Assembly (NCBI RefSeq): GCF_001026695.1
Contig: NZ_LDNB01000014.1
Location: forward strand, 323,760-387,759
Direction: 5' to 3'
DNA length: 64,000 nucleotides
Origin: Neobacillus vireti
GTDB lineage: Bacteria; Bacillota; Bacilli; Bacillales; Cytobacillaceae
Shown here: positions 34,641 to 44,032 of the stretch, piece by piece
Numbering within the stretch: position 1 is the stretch's first letter
Layout: the number at the start of each line of letters is the position of its first letter
Notes under the pieces: model-generated
Databases searched by the model: none
Seen by the model: the letters and a program-made list of their open reading frames with translations, nothing else
Told to the model about the DNA's origin: nothing
Position numbers and translations under genes: made by a program

Positions 34641-36704
34641 ATGCGTAAATTTTTAAAGACGCTGATCACCTCATGTTTGGGATTTGCCCTATTATTAACG
34701 GGAATTCCGCATTCAGGGGCAACGGCGGCTTCAGCAATCAAAGACGTAGTGATTGACCTTAACGTTCCGCAAGTTACGAGAGAAGTGAAAGACAACCAAA
34801 TTGATTTGAATGCACTAAATGTTTATGATGACGGCCATTTTATGCTGGCTTCGGAGCACCTAACCTGGAAGTCTTCTAATAAAAATGTCGCCTCTGTCAA
34901 AGATGGTGCAGTTACCTTATCAGGGCATAACGGGAAAACATTTATCTCAGTCAGCGATGGCAAGTACAATGATCGAATTTCGATTCAATTCAAAGGGAAT
35001 CAAGGGGAGATCCTTGTGGAAAAAGAAAAAGGATCACGCTATTCTATTATCGGCAAGGCGATTAAGCAGATGACGATCGAAGAAAAGGTCGGACAAATGC
35101 TGATGCCGGACTTCCGTACTTGGAAAGGGCAGAATGTCACGGTAATGAATGATGAAATTGTCCAGCTTGTCAAGAAATATCATCTTGGCGGTGTCATTCT
35201 GTTCCGGGAAAACACAGAAACGGCAGCGCAAACAACGAAGCTTGTCAGTGCTTATCAGGATGCAGCGGAGAAATATGGGCTGTTGATTTCTATTGACCAA
35301 GAAGGCGGTATCGTTACACGTTTGCAATCCGGAACAGATTTTCCTGGGAGCATGGCGCTTGGAGCTTCAAGGTCTGAAGAATTGGCTGAAAAGGTTGGCA
35401 AGGCAATTGGTGAAGAACTAAATGCTGTTGGGATTAATATGAATTTTGGTCCTGTTCTCGATACTAACAATAATCCTGATAATCCGGTCATTGGCGTTCG
35501 TTCATTTGGCGAAGACCCAGCCCTCGTGGCAAAATTGGGCAATGCCTATATTAAAGGACTTCATGAAACGGGCACAGCTGCTACTGCAAAGCATTTTCCG
35601 GGGCATGGTGATACGGCGACTGATTCACATTTAGGATTGCCGGAAGTGCCGCATGATATCGACCGTTTGAAAAAGGTGGAATTATACCCATTCCAGCAGG
35701 CAATGGATGCTGGAATAGATGCGGTAATGTCGGCACATGTAACCTTCCCAAAAATCGATAATACAAAAGCCATTTCGAAAAAGGATGGTACGGAAATTGC
35801 TGTACCTGGGACACTTTCCCATAAGGTATTAACCGGTCTAATGCGCGAAGATATGGGCTTTAAGGGTGTTATTGTGACGGATGCGATGAACATGCAGGCG
35901 ATCGCCGACCATTTCGGCCCTGTTGATGCTGCTATTCGTGCGGTAAAAGCGGGAACGGATATTGTCTTAATGCCTGTAGGACTTGAATCCGTAGCTAATG
36001 GCCTTTACGATGCAGTGAAATCCGGAGATATTTCTGTAGATAGACTTGACCAGTCCGTTGAGCGAATTTTAACGCTAAAATTAAATCGCGGCATCGTTAA
36101 GGCTGAAGTAGAAAAGAGCCTTGATGAAAAGGTTTCTAATGCTGAAAAAACTTGGAGATCAGCGGAACATTTACAAATTGAAAAAGAAGCAGCAGCTAAA
36201 TCGATTACACTTGTGAAAAATAGCGGCGTTCTTCCGTTAAAAGCAGGAGTGAACGATAAAATCGTTGTTGTGGGTTCGAGTGCGCCTACTCTTTTAGCTG
36301 AGGTTCAAAAACACCACAAAAATGTAACAATGATCAATACTGCAGCACCGCTTACAGGTGCCAATTTGACTGAAGCGAAAACAGCAAAATATATCATTGT
36401 TGGAACCAATACTTCCACAGTGAGCGGAAGATTGCCTTCTGCCAGTTTAATGAAGCTAGCCAATCAAATGATTGACGAAACGGATGCTTCGGTAATTGGT
36501 GTAGGAATTCGAAATCCGTATGATATTATGGCCTATCCTAAGGTAGATGCGTATCTGACACAGTACGGAACGAAGGACGTAAGCTTTGAGGCGGCGGTAA
36601 ACACAATTTTCGGTGTAAATAAACCTTCAGCCAAGCTTCCGGTTACAATCTTTAACCAGGATGGCAGTGTCTTATACGGATTTGACCATGGTTTAGGGTT
36701 TTGA
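34641..36704 (+). CDS. nagZ: Beta-N-acetylglucosaminidase NagZ (GH3)
   Basis: Secreted GH3 enzyme of 687 residues that releases terminal GlcNAc from muropeptides. Signal peptide at 1-30 (LITSCLGFALLLTGIPHSGATA). About 100 residues of an Ig-like N-terminal domain come before the GH3 barrel, where Gram-positive NagZ motifs are clear: ISIDQEGGIVTRLQSG, KHFPGHGDTATDSHLGLP (the His/Asp acid-base dyad) and the nucleophile Asp in VIVTDAMNMQAI. A C-terminal alpha/beta domain follows. GAGGAGGAG precedes the ATG. It acts between AmiE and NamZ in recovering MurNAc. Confidence 0.93.
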   Translation: MRKFLKTLITSCLGFALLLTGIPHSGATAASAIKDVVIDLNVPQVTREVKDNQIDLNALNVYDDGHFMLASEHLTWKSSNKNVASVKDGAVTLSGHNGKTFISVSDGKYNDRISIQFKGNQGEILVEKEKGSRYSIIGKAIKQMTIEEKVGQMLMPDFRTWKGQNVTVMNDEIVQLVKKYHLGGVILFRENTETAAQTTKLVSAYQDAAEKYGLLISIDQEGGIVTRLQSGTDFPGSMALGASRSEELAEKVGKAIGEELNAVGINMNFGPVLDTNNNPDNPVIGVRSFGEDPALVAKLGNAYIKGLHETGTAATAKHFPGHGDTATDSHLGLPEVPHDIDRLKKVELYPFQQAMDAGIDAVMSAHVTFPKIDNTKAISKKDGTEIAVPGTLSHKVLTGLMREDMGFKGVIVTDAMNMQAIADHFGPVDAAIRAVKAGTDIVLMPVGLESVANGLYDAVKSGDISVDRLDQSVERILTLKLNRGIVKAEVEKSLDEKVSNAEKTWRSAEHLQIEKEAAAKSITLVKNSGVLPLKAGVNDKIVVVGSSAPTLLAEVQKHHKNVTMINTAAPLTGANLTEAKTAKYIIVGTNTSTVSGRLPSASLMKLANQMIDETDASVIGVGIRNPYDIMAYPKVDAYLTQYGTKDVSFEAAVNTIFGVNKPSAKLPVTIFNQDGSVLYGFDHGLGF

Positions 36705-36731
36705 TTTTTCAAAAACACGAGGAGGAGTACG

Positions 36732-37991
36732 ATGAAAAAGAAATGGCTTACGGGGATTCTTGTGCTGTTGTTGGTCCTTTCCACGGTATCGGCGGCAGTT
36801 GCCAAGAACGATAATGACCAAGGAAAGAATAATGGGAAGTTCCGTTTAGGTGTTGAGGTGTTATTAAAGGATCGTCTCGACTTAATTAAAGGGAAGCGAG
36901 TTGGTTTAATTACCAATCCGACCGGCGTCGACCAAGAGCTTACTAGTATCGTAGATTTGCTGTATAAAAACCCAAATATCAAGCTAACAGCATTATATGG
37001 CCCGGAGCATGGTGTCCGCGGCAGTGCTCCTGCTGGTTCGTATGTTGAATCGTATATTGATGAAAAGACAGGAATTCCGGTTTACAGCCTTTATGGAGCG
37101 ACGAAAAAGCCGACACCGGAAATGCTGAGCAATGTTGATGTCTTGTTATTTGATATTCAGGATGTAGGAGCACGTTTTTACACGTATATTTACACGATGG
37201 CGTTAGCGATGGAAGCGGCGAAAGAAAATAATATACCTATTATCGTCCTTGACCGTCCGAACCCAATCAGCGGTGCAAAGGTGGAAGGACCGATTTTAGA
37301 AGATAAATATTCATCTTTTGTCGGTGAATACCCGATTCCTGTCCGCCACGGGATGACAGTCGGAGAATTAGCTAAGCTATTCAATAAGGAGTTCAAGATT
37401 GGCGCTGATTTAACGGTTGTTAAAATGCAAGGCTGGAAGCGGAGCATGTATTACGATGACGCTGATTTACAATTCGTTATGCCGTCACCGAACATGCCAA
37501 CATTAGATACGGCATTAGTGTATCCGGGTGCCTGCTTGATTGAAGGAACCAACGTATCAGAAGGCCGTGGAACGACAAGACCGTTCGAATTAATTGCCGC
37601 TCCGTTCATCAATAGCGATGACCTAGCAGCAAAATTGAATTCTTACCATTTACCGGGAGTTACTTTCCGTGCAGCGTCGTTTATCCCTTCAACATCGAAG
37701 TTTGTGAACCAGTTAAGCCACGGCGTTCAAATCCATGTCACCAACCGGAATTCCTACAAACCATTTGAAACCGGCTTAACGATTGTCAAAACCATCCATG
37801 ATATGTATCCGGACAAATTCCAATTCCGGGCACCAGACAAAAACGGCATTTCCTTCTTCGATAACCTTGTCGGCAACGGCTCCATCCGAGCTGGAATCGA
37901 AGCAGGTAAATCGATCGAACAAATGAAGAAAGAATGGGAGCCAGGACTGAAGAAATTCATGGACGTCCGGGAGAAGTATTTATTATACTAA
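36732..37991 (+). CDS. namZ: Exo-beta-N-acetylmuramidase NamZ (DUF1343)
   Basis: Secreted 419-residue enzyme of the DUF1343 family (B. subtilis YbbC/NamZ), which removes MurNAc from the non-reducing end of glycan chains. Signal peptide at 1-25. Family motifs: RVGLITNPTGVDQELTS, LYGPEHGVRGSAPAG, FDIQDVGARFYTYI, VLDRPNPISG and the region RHGMTVGELAKLFN. GAGGAG lies before the ATG, 28 bp after nagZ, so it is the last gene of the operon. A terminator follows. Confidence 0.93.
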   Translation: MKKKWLTGILVLLLVLSTVSAAVAKNDNDQGKNNGKFRLGVEVLLKDRLDLIKGKRVGLITNPTGVDQELTSIVDLLYKNPNIKLTALYGPEHGVRGSAPAGSYVESYIDEKTGIPVYSLYGATKKPTPEMLSNVDVLLFDIQDVGARFYTYIYTMALAMEAAKENNIPIIVLDRPNPISGAKVEGPILEDKYSSFVGEYPIPVRHGMTVGELAKLFNKEFKIGADLTVVKMQGWKRSMYYDDADLQFVMPSPNMPTLDTALVYPGACLIEGTNVSEGRGTTRPFELIAAPFINSDDLAAKLNSYHLPGVTFRAASFIPSTSKFVNQLSHGVQIHVTNRNSYKPFETGLTIVKTIHDMYPDKFQFRAPDKNGISFFDNLVGNGSIRAGIEAGKSIEQMKKEWEPGLKKFMDVREKYLLY

Positions 37992-38003
37992 TTTTTCCAG
38001 TTA

Positions 38004-38037
38004 TAAAGGACCTTCTATATAGGAGGTCCCTTTTTTT
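38004..38037 (+). terminator. Terminator of amiE-nagZ-namZ
   Basis: Stem GGACCTTC/GGAGGTCC (38007-38014, 38021-38028; one G-T pair), then a T-run. Confidence 0.88.
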
Positions 38038-38062
38038 AACTTGGAATTTTAGCTGGAAAAAT

Positions 38063-38764
38063 GGGTTTGGCGATATAAGTTGTGAGTTTGGCGAAATAGT
38101 TCTCCAGTTTGGCGAGATAACTACCGAATTTGGCGAGATTCATCCGAAGTTTGGCGAGATTATCCTTAAAATAGGCGGAATCCCTTGTCTAGTTAAGCAA
38201 GAAAAACGGGTTTGGCGATATAAGTTGTGAGTTTGGCGAAATAGTTCTCCAGTTTGGCGAGATAACTACCGAATTTGGCCAGATTCATCCGAAGTTTGGC
38301 GAGATTATCCCTAAAATAGGCGGAATCCCCTGTATAGTTAAGCAAGAAAAACGGGTTTGGCGATATAAGTTGTGAGTTTGGCGAAATAGTTCTCCAGTTT
38401 GGCGAGATAACTACCGAATTTGGCGAGATTCATCCGAAGTTTGGCGAGATTATCCCTAAAATAGGCGGAATCCCTTGTCTAGTTAAGCAAGAAAAACGGG
38501 TTTGGCGATATAAGTTGTGAGTTTGGCGAAATAGTTCTCCAGTTTGGCGAGATAACTACCGAATTTGGCCAGATTCATCCGAAGTTTGGCGAGATTATCC
38601 CTAAAATAGGCGGAATCCCCTGTATAGTTAAGCAAGAAAAACGGGTTTGGCGATATAAGTTGTGAGTTTGGCGAAATAGTTCTCCAGTTTGGCGAGATAA
38701 CTACCGAATTTGGCGAGATTCATCCGAAGTTTGGCGAGATTATCTCAAAAATCGGCGAGAACCC
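38063..38764. repeat. 145-bp tandem repeat, 4.8 copies, in A-B-A-B-A order
   Basis: Units start at 38063, 38208, 38353, 38498 and 38643, each exactly 145 bp; the last is cut at about 38764. Every unit contains five sub-repeats of about 21 bp built on TTTGGCGAGAT. Units 1 and 3 share TTTGGCGAGATTCATC and CCCTTGTCTAG; units 2 and 4 share TTTGGCCAGATTCATC and CCCCTGTATAG. The array therefore grew by duplication of a 290-bp pair. No long ORF, no unique spacers. Confidence 0.95.
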
Positions 38765-38833
38765 CAACTCTTCCGCGTATCAAACCATACCTTTTCCCTT
38801 AAAATCCATCCCTCTGCAATATCCTTCAGAAAT

Positions 38834-38863
38834 ATGACTTTTGTCACCTCATTTTAATGACAA
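38834..38863. promoter_or_regulatory. TGAC/GTCA half-sites upstream of the ABC operon
   Basis: ATGAC (38834-38838), GTCA (38843-38846) and ATGAC (38857-38861) form TGAC-TTTT-GTCA and a wider inverted repeat TTGTCA/TGACAA. They lie about 70-100 bp before the ABC gene. The operon encodes a LuxR-type response regulator, so this could be its binding site. Confidence 0.35.
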
Positions 38864-38930
38864 TGCTTACTAAAAACCTCCACCTCTAAAGCGTACAATG
38901 AAATCAAGTAATCAGGAGGTGTTCAAGAGA

Positions 38931-39833
38931 ATGAACAAAATTGTAAGCTTAACAAACGTAACAAAGTCATTTCAACATAAAACAGCTGTAAACGATGTAT
39001 CTTTCACGATTGGAAAAGGGGAAGTCGTGGCGATTCTTGGGCCGAATGGGGCTGGGAAAACCACTACCATCTCGATGATCTTAGGTCTGCTGAAGCCATC
39101 CGCAGGCGAGATCAAATTATTCAACCACCAGCCGCATGAAAAACAAGTCCGTGAGAAAATTGGCACGATGCTCCAAGAGGTGAGTGTCATGCCCGGCTTG
39201 AAGGTGCGGGAAATTCTTGAGTTAATTAGCAGCTACTACCCAAATCCGCTCGGAATCCAGCAACTCATCGAACTTACAGGTCTCACCAATCAAGATCTGA
39301 AAACACGGGCGGAAAAATTATCAGGCGGCCAAAAGCGGCGTTTAAGCTTTGCGCTCGCACTCGCCGGAAATCCGGAGCTGATCATTTTTGACGAGCCGAC
39401 AGTCGGTATGGACATCACATCAAGAAATCGCTTTTGGCAAACAGTCCACCAAATGGCCGCCCAAGGGAAAACGATTATTTTTTCAACGCATTATCTGCAG
39501 GAAGCGGATGATGCCGCAGGGCGAATCCTACTTTTTAAAGATGGTGCCGTGGTCGCAGACGGAACGCCGGCACAAATCAAATCCAGGATTTCAAAGCAGT
39601 CCGTTTCCTTTTTCGTCGACCCGGAAATGTCGCTGGAAAAATTGTATCTCCACAGTGAGATTGATGATATCTACAGAAAAAACAACCGGGTTTACATCCA
39701 ATCCTCAAATACGGACCGAGTATTGGAGCTAATTTTTCAAGAAAAAATTGGTGCACGGGATATCCAAATTGAACGCGGCAAGCTAGAGGAAGCATTCGAA
39801 CAGCTGACTAGCGGCGCGAAGGAGGCTATATAA
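38931..39833 (+). CDS. ABC transporter ATP-binding protein (YvfR-like)
   Basis: Cytoplasmic ATPase of 300 residues for an ABC-2 exporter. Walker A is [15 protein letters not shown], the signature is [16 protein letters not shown], Walker B is [12 protein letters not shown], with the switch His in [11 protein letters not shown]. The last 80 residues form the extension typical of drug and lipid exporters. ATG 38931 follows AGGAGGTG. First gene of a four-gene operon: ATPase, permease, histidine kinase, response regulator, the order of B. subtilis yvfRSTU. Confidence 0.92.
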   Translation: MNKIVSLTNVTKSFQHKTAVNDVSFTIGKGEVVAILGPNGAGKTTTISMILGLLKPSAGEIKLFNHQPHEKQVREKIGTMLQEVSVMPGLKVREILELISSYYPNPLGIQQLIELTGLTNQDLKTRAEKLSGGQKRRLSFALALAGNPELIIFDEPTVGMDITSRNRFWQTVHQMAAQGKTIIFSTHYLQEADDAAGRILLFKDGAVVADGTPAQIKSRISKQSVSFFVDPEMSLEKLYLHSEIDDIYRKNNRVYIQSSNTDRVLELIFQEKIGARDIQIERGKLEEAFEQLTSGAKEAI

Positions 39834-39834
39834 A

Positions 39835-40572
39835 ATGAAAACATTTAAAATGCAGTGTAAATACGAAATCATCCGGGTGCTAAGGAATCGCTATTTTGTC
39901 TTTTGGTCGCTTGTGATGCCGATTCTCTTCTATTATATTTTTACCAATGTCGTGAACACGAATGCCCCGGATAAGGCGGAATGGCAGGCACATTACCTGA
40001 TGTCAATGACAGTGTTCAGTGTGATGGGTTCGTCGATGATGACACTTGGAATCCGCATGGTCCAGGAACGTTCGCAGGGCTGGGCGACGTTCATCCGTAT
40101 CACGCCGCTGTCCGACACGGTCTATTTTGCGGCACAAATGATTGGTCAAAGCGTAATTCATATGCTCTCGATTACAATCATTTTTATCGCAGGTGCACTT
40201 ATCAATGGAGTTTCACTCACCGCGCTAGAATGGATTATGAGCGGATTATGGATTTTACTCGGCTCGCTGCCATTCCTCGCGATCGGCACCTTAATCGGAT
40301 TGATGAAAAAAGTAGAGACCGCTGCAGGCGTCAGCAATGTGATTTATATGGTGCTCGCGATAGCAGGCGGCCTATGGATGCCGCTCGAAATCATGCCTAA
40401 AATCATGCAATCAATCGGAAAATGGCTGCCGTCGTATAATTTTGGCAATGGCGCATGGGAAATCATCCGCGGCAATATGCCGGATTGGAGAAATATTCTG
40501 ATATTAATCGCCTATTTAGCCGTATTTATGCTACTATCGAAGTATATTAGACGAAAACAAGAAGCGGTGTGA
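39835..40572 (+). CDS. ABC-2 type permease (YvfS-like)
   Basis: Membrane partner of the ATPase, 245 residues with about six membrane segments and the family pattern LGIRMVQERSQGWATFIRIT and a C-terminal GGLWMPLEIMPKIMQSIGKWLPSYNFG. The ribosome site AAGGAGG lies in the end of the upstream gene. Its stop overlaps the start of the kinase gene (GTGA). Exported substrate unknown; relatives respond to envelope or antibiotic stress. Confidence 0.92.
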   Translation: MKTFKMQCKYEIIRVLRNRYFVFWSLVMPILFYYIFTNVVNTNAPDKAEWQAHYLMSMTVFSVMGSSMMTLGIRMVQERSQGWATFIRITPLSDTVYFAAQMIGQSVIHMLSITIIFIAGALINGVSLTALEWIMSGLWILLGSLPFLAIGTLIGLMKKVETAAGVSNVIYMVLAIAGGLWMPLEIMPKIMQSIGKWLPSYNFGNGAWEIIRGNMPDWRNILILIAYLAVFMLLSKYIRRKQEAV

Positions 40573-41711
40573 TCAAGTTGAAAAAGTCGTTTAGCATCTT
40601 TCCAAGGCAGTTTGGATTTTTTCCCTATATCTTTCTTATTTATATCGCATTTCCTGTCATTTATGTAACGAAGGAATCAGGGCTAAAGCAGCTGTTGGGC
40701 TATGGGATGGTGCTACTATTTTTGGTCACGTACCGCCAGCTTTATTTTTCAATGGGAAAAAGAAAATTTACTTACTGGTTAGCGGTTCAACTGGCCATTG
40801 TGTTTATCTTTAGTATGTTTTATAACTTAAACTACATGTTTTTAGGGTTTTTCCCAGCGAATTTTATCGGCTGGTATCACAATAAAACGGTGTTTAGGCG
40901 TGGTCTGATCGGCTTGGTGTGTGTGCAATTTATTCCGTTCATCTATCGTATGATCGAGCAGAAGAGTTTTTTCACGCCAGGAGAGCTCCTGTATTTTATT
41001 CCATTTCTCATCATCATGCTGATTTCGCCGTTTGGGATCCGCTCGATGAACCGGCGGATGGAGCTTGAGAAAGAGCTGGATCAAGCGAATAAGCAAATTG
41101 AAGAGTTGGTTAAGCGCGAGGAGCGGGTGCGGATTGCCCGCGACCTCCATGACACGCTCGGCCATACATTATCCCTGTTGACGCTAAAAAGCCAGCTTGT
41201 GCAAAGATTGACCGCGGTTGATCCAGAACGGGCACGGCTTGAAGCGAAGGAAATGGAAGTGACCTCCCGGGCAGCATTAAAGCAGGTCCGCGAGCTAGTA
41301 ACTGATATGCGGGCAGCAACGATTGCCGAGGAGCTGCTCCAGGCGCAGCAAATCTTAAGAGCAGCGGGAATAACTTATCAGTACGATGGAGATGTTGATT
41401 TTTCAAAGACCTCTCCCTTTATTCAAAATATCGTCGGGATGTGTATCCGTGAAGCCTCGACCAATGTTGTCAAGCACAGCCGGGCCGCACATTGTTCGAT
41501 TTCTATCAAGCTTACAGTTGAGAAAATGAGTGCGGTGGTGTGCGATGATGGGATGGGAGTTGAGCGGAACAAGCGCTTTGGCAATGGATTGAAGGGGATG
41601 GAGGAGCGGCTGGCGCTGATAGATGGGTCGATGTCCCTTTCGAATCATAACGGGGCGGTTTTGGAAATCACAGTTCCGATAATAAAAAAAGCAGGGGAGA
41701 CTGCGGGATGA
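40569..41711 (+). CDS. DesK/YvfT-like sensor histidine kinase
   Basis: 380 residues: five or six membrane segments in the first 150 residues, a coiled linker, then HisKA_3 with the phospho-acceptor His in RIARDLHDTLGHTLSLL and a HATPase_c domain (CIREASTNVVKHSRA, VCDDGMGVERNKRFGNGLKGM). The multi-span input domain suggests it senses the membrane or its own transporter. It overlaps the permease stop and the regulator start by four bases each. GTG start. Confidence 0.93.
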   Translation: MIKLKKSFSIFPRQFGFFPYIFLIYIAFPVIYVTKESGLKQLLGYGMVLLFLVTYRQLYFSMGKRKFTYWLAVQLAIVFIFSMFYNLNYMFLGFFPANFIGWYHNKTVFRRGLIGLVCVQFIPFIYRMIEQKSFFTPGELLYFIPFLIIMLISPFGIRSMNRRMELEKELDQANKQIEELVKREERVRIARDLHDTLGHTLSLLTLKSQLVQRLTAVDPERARLEAKEMEVTSRAALKQVRELVTDMRAATIAEELLQAQQILRAAGITYQYDGDVDFSKTSPFIQNIVGMCIREASTNVVKHSRAAHCSISIKLTVEKMSAVVCDDGMGVERNKRFGNGLKGMEERLALIDGSMSLSNHNGAVLEITVPIIKKAGETAG

Positions 41712-42310
41712 TTCGCTTGTTTATAGCTGAAGATCAACGAATGTTATTGGGGGCGTTGGGCTCCTTACTTGATTTAGAGGAAGATATGGAGGTAATCGGC
41801 CAGGCGCTGAATGGAGAGGAAGCGCTCGCCTCAATACTCAAGCTTGAGCCAGATGTTTGCTTAATGGATATTGAAATGCCCGTCTTGAACGGGCTGGAGG
41901 TTGCTGAGGAGCTCGCACGCCGGTCTGCTTCCTGCAAGGTCATTATTTTAACTACGTTTGCCCGGCCGGGGTACTTTGAACGCGCCGTAAAAATCGGTGT
42001 CCATGGGTACTTACTGAAGGATGGCGAGATTGATGAGCTCGCTGATGCGATTCGCAAGGTGATGGCAGGAAAACGGGTATTCAGCCCCGAGTTAACCTTT
42101 GATGTCATCCGCGAAGAAAATCCGCTGACGCCAAAAGAACAAGAGATTTTGAGATTAGCAGCGTTAGGGAAAACGACAAAGGAAATCACATCGGAGCTCT
42201 TCCTATCATCCGGTACGGTCCGTAACTATATCTCGGAAATTATCCATAAGCTAGATGCGAAAAATCGAACCGAAGCCGCTGCCATCGCCGAGAAAAAAGG
42301 CTGGATTTAG
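41708..42310 (+). CDS. NarL/DesR-like response regulator (YvfU-like)
   Basis: 200 residues. Receiver domain with acidic pair AEDQR, phospho-acceptor Asp in DVCLMDIEMPVLNG, Thr in IILTTFARPGY and Lys in YLLKDGEID. LuxR-type helix-turn-helix at the C-terminus (LTPKEQEILRLAALGKTTKE, then LFLSSGTVRNYISEIIHKL). Last gene of the ABC operon. By analogy with DesR and YvfU it should control the same operon; candidate half-sites are at 38834-38863. Confidence 0.93.
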   Translation: MIRLFIAEDQRMLLGALGSLLDLEEDMEVIGQALNGEEALASILKLEPDVCLMDIEMPVLNGLEVAEELARRSASCKVIILTTFARPGYFERAVKIGVHGYLLKDGEIDELADAIRKVMAGKRVFSPELTFDVIREENPLTPKEQEILRLAALGKTTKEITSELFLSSGTVRNYISEIIHKLDAKNRTEAAAIAEKKGWI

Positions 42311-42317
42311 CGGTGGT

Positions 42318-42347
42318 GTAGAGGTACCTTTTATAGGTGCCTTTTTA
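42318..42347 (+). terminator. Terminator of the ABC operon
   Basis: AGGTACC/GGTGCCT hairpin (one G-T pair) around TTTTATA, followed by TTTTTATT. Confidence 0.75.
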
Positions 42348-42369
42348 TTATGTCAGGGGAGTGGGATTT

Positions 42370-42490
42370 CCGGCCATGACGGTCAAAAATAATGATAATT
42401 GTGCCCGATGAGCGAGATTTCCGGCCAATACGGTCACAAATAATGATAATTATGCCCGGTGCGCGAGATTTCCCGCCATTACGGTCACAA
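42370..42490. repeat. 51-bp tandem repeat, about 2.3 copies
   Basis: CCGGCCATGACGGTCA-type units start at 42370, 42421 and 42472 (the last partial), with GCGAGATTT at the joins and AATAATGATAATT in the middle. It occupies much of the 304-bp gap before ugd. The GCGAGAT word links it loosely to the 145-bp array at 38063. Confidence 0.8.
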
Positions 42491-42614
42491 AAAAACCTCA
42501 CACTCTCCTCATAGGGAATTTCCCCATTTTATCGCCCTTTCTATGTTGGACAACCTTCCTCCTATTCATTCGCAGAATAAATTAATACGAGCGGTGAAGG
42601 GGGAATAAATTATT

Positions 42615-43901
42615 GTGAAAATTTTAATCGTCGGCACAGGGTATGTCGGGACGACGACAGGCCTTATTTTTTGTGAGATGGGCCACCAGGTAACAGGCCT
42701 GGACCTTGATGATCACAAATTACAAGCATTAAAGGCTGGTAAACTATATTTCTATGAGCCCGGCCTTGAGGAGTTGCTAAGCAGGCATGTCGCCGCCAAA
42801 AATATTTATTTTACAAAAAACACAAAAAAAGCTGTAAAAGAAAATGATATTATCTTTATTTGCGTCGGTACACCAATGGAAACTGATGGGAGTGCGAATC
42901 TTACTTATGTAAAAAATGTCGCCGAGTCCATCGGCAAATATATGAACAAATCTAAAATCATTGTGACGAAAAGCACGGTGCCAGTGGGGACGGCTGAGCT
43001 AGTGGAGAAATGGGTCAGCGGAAAGCAAGCTACCCCTATTCGATTTGATGTCGTCTCCAATCCCGAGTTTCTGCGTGAGGGTTCAGCCCTTCAGGACGCA
43101 CTAAATCCTGACCGAATTATTATTGGCACCAAAAGTGAAAAAGCGCGAAAAATTATGAAGGAATTATACAAAGATTTTCACTGCCCAATCGTTATAACCA
43201 ACCCAAAGGCCTCCGAAATGATCAAATATGCCGCCAATTCCTTCCTTGCCATGAAGATTTCTTATATCAACGAGTTAGCTCGACTATGTGACGCCCTCAA
43301 CATCAATGTGAATGAGGTTTCAAAGGGCATTGGGCTCGATACTCGGATTGGACCGCAGTTCCTCCGGGCCGGAATGGGGTATGGCGGTTCCTGTTTTCCA
43401 AAGGATGTGAACGCGTTAATCCAAACCGCGAAGGAGCAGGGCAAGCCGCTATCCATCTTAGAGAGTGTTGTTAAAGTCAACGAAAAGCAGCCCATTTATA
43501 TTATTGAAAAAATCAAGCAGGCCCTCGGCGGGAATTTGATAAATAAGAAAATTGCTGTTCTTGGCTTATCATTTAAAGCGAACACAGACGATACAAGGGA
43601 GTCGCCGAGTCTTCGTTTAATTGACCGTCTGCTAGCAGAACAGGCGCAGGTGAAGGTGCACGATCCAGTCGTAAAAATTGCTGCAAGGCCGTCTCTCGTG
43701 CAGCTTCAAAGTGTAGAGGAAACGGTTGCCGGCGCAGAGGCGCTTGTTATTGGCACTGACTGGGATGAATACAAGGTACTTGAATGGGTGAACCTTAAGC
43801 CACTAATGGCCCATCCGTACATTTTCGATGGGAGAAACATGCTTGATAAGAGAATGGTAACGAATATAGGGTTTTATTATGAAGGAATCGCAAACCATTA
43901 A
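42615..43901 (+). CDS. ugd: UDP-glucose 6-dehydrogenase
   Basis: Oxidises UDP-glucose to UDP-glucuronate using two NAD. 428 residues. N-terminal Rossmann motif ILIVGTGYVGTTTGLIF, CVGTPMETDGSANLTYV, STVPVGTAELVEKW, the substrate region SNPEFLREGSALQDALNPDR, catalytic Cys in GMGYGGSCFPKDVNAL, and the C-terminal UDP-binding domain with GLSFKANTDDTRESPS. GTG 42615 is about 11 bases after AAGGGGG. It ends at a terminator and opens the surface-polysaccharide region. Confidence 0.95.
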   Translation: MKILIVGTGYVGTTTGLIFCEMGHQVTGLDLDDHKLQALKAGKLYFYEPGLEELLSRHVAAKNIYFTKNTKKAVKENDIIFICVGTPMETDGSANLTYVKNVAESIGKYMNKSKIIVTKSTVPVGTAELVEKWVSGKQATPIRFDVVSNPEFLREGSALQDALNPDRIIIGTKSEKARKIMKELYKDFHCPIVITNPKASEMIKYAANSFLAMKISYINELARLCDALNINVNEVSKGIGLDTRIGPQFLRAGMGYGGSCFPKDVNALIQTAKEQGKPLSILESVVKVNEKQPIYIIEKIKQALGGNLINKKIAVLGLSFKANTDDTRESPSLRLIDRLLAEQAQVKVHDPVVKIAARPSLVQLQSVEETVAGAEALVIGTDWDEYKVLEWVNLKPLMAHPYIFDGRNMLDKRMVTNIGFYYEGIANH

Positions 43902-43904
43902 ACT

Positions 43905-43936
43905 AAAAAAGGAGCATGGAGCATGCTCTTTTTTTT
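43905..43936 (+). terminator. ugd terminator
   Basis: GAGCATG/CATGCTC stem (43912-43918, 43922-43928) extended by A- and T-runs, three-base loop. Confidence 0.93.
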
Positions 43937-44032
43937 AGCCAGGTAAATATAACTTTCCCGTCAGGCAGCAACGCCCGGTCTTCGCCTATCGGCTCTTAAA
44001 ATCGACGATTTATCATTACCAGTTCAATGACT

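Noticed and set aside
38063..38764. The 145-bp array as a CRISPR
   Set aside because: There are no unique spacers between repeats; the units are contiguous and nearly identical, and no cas gene is present.
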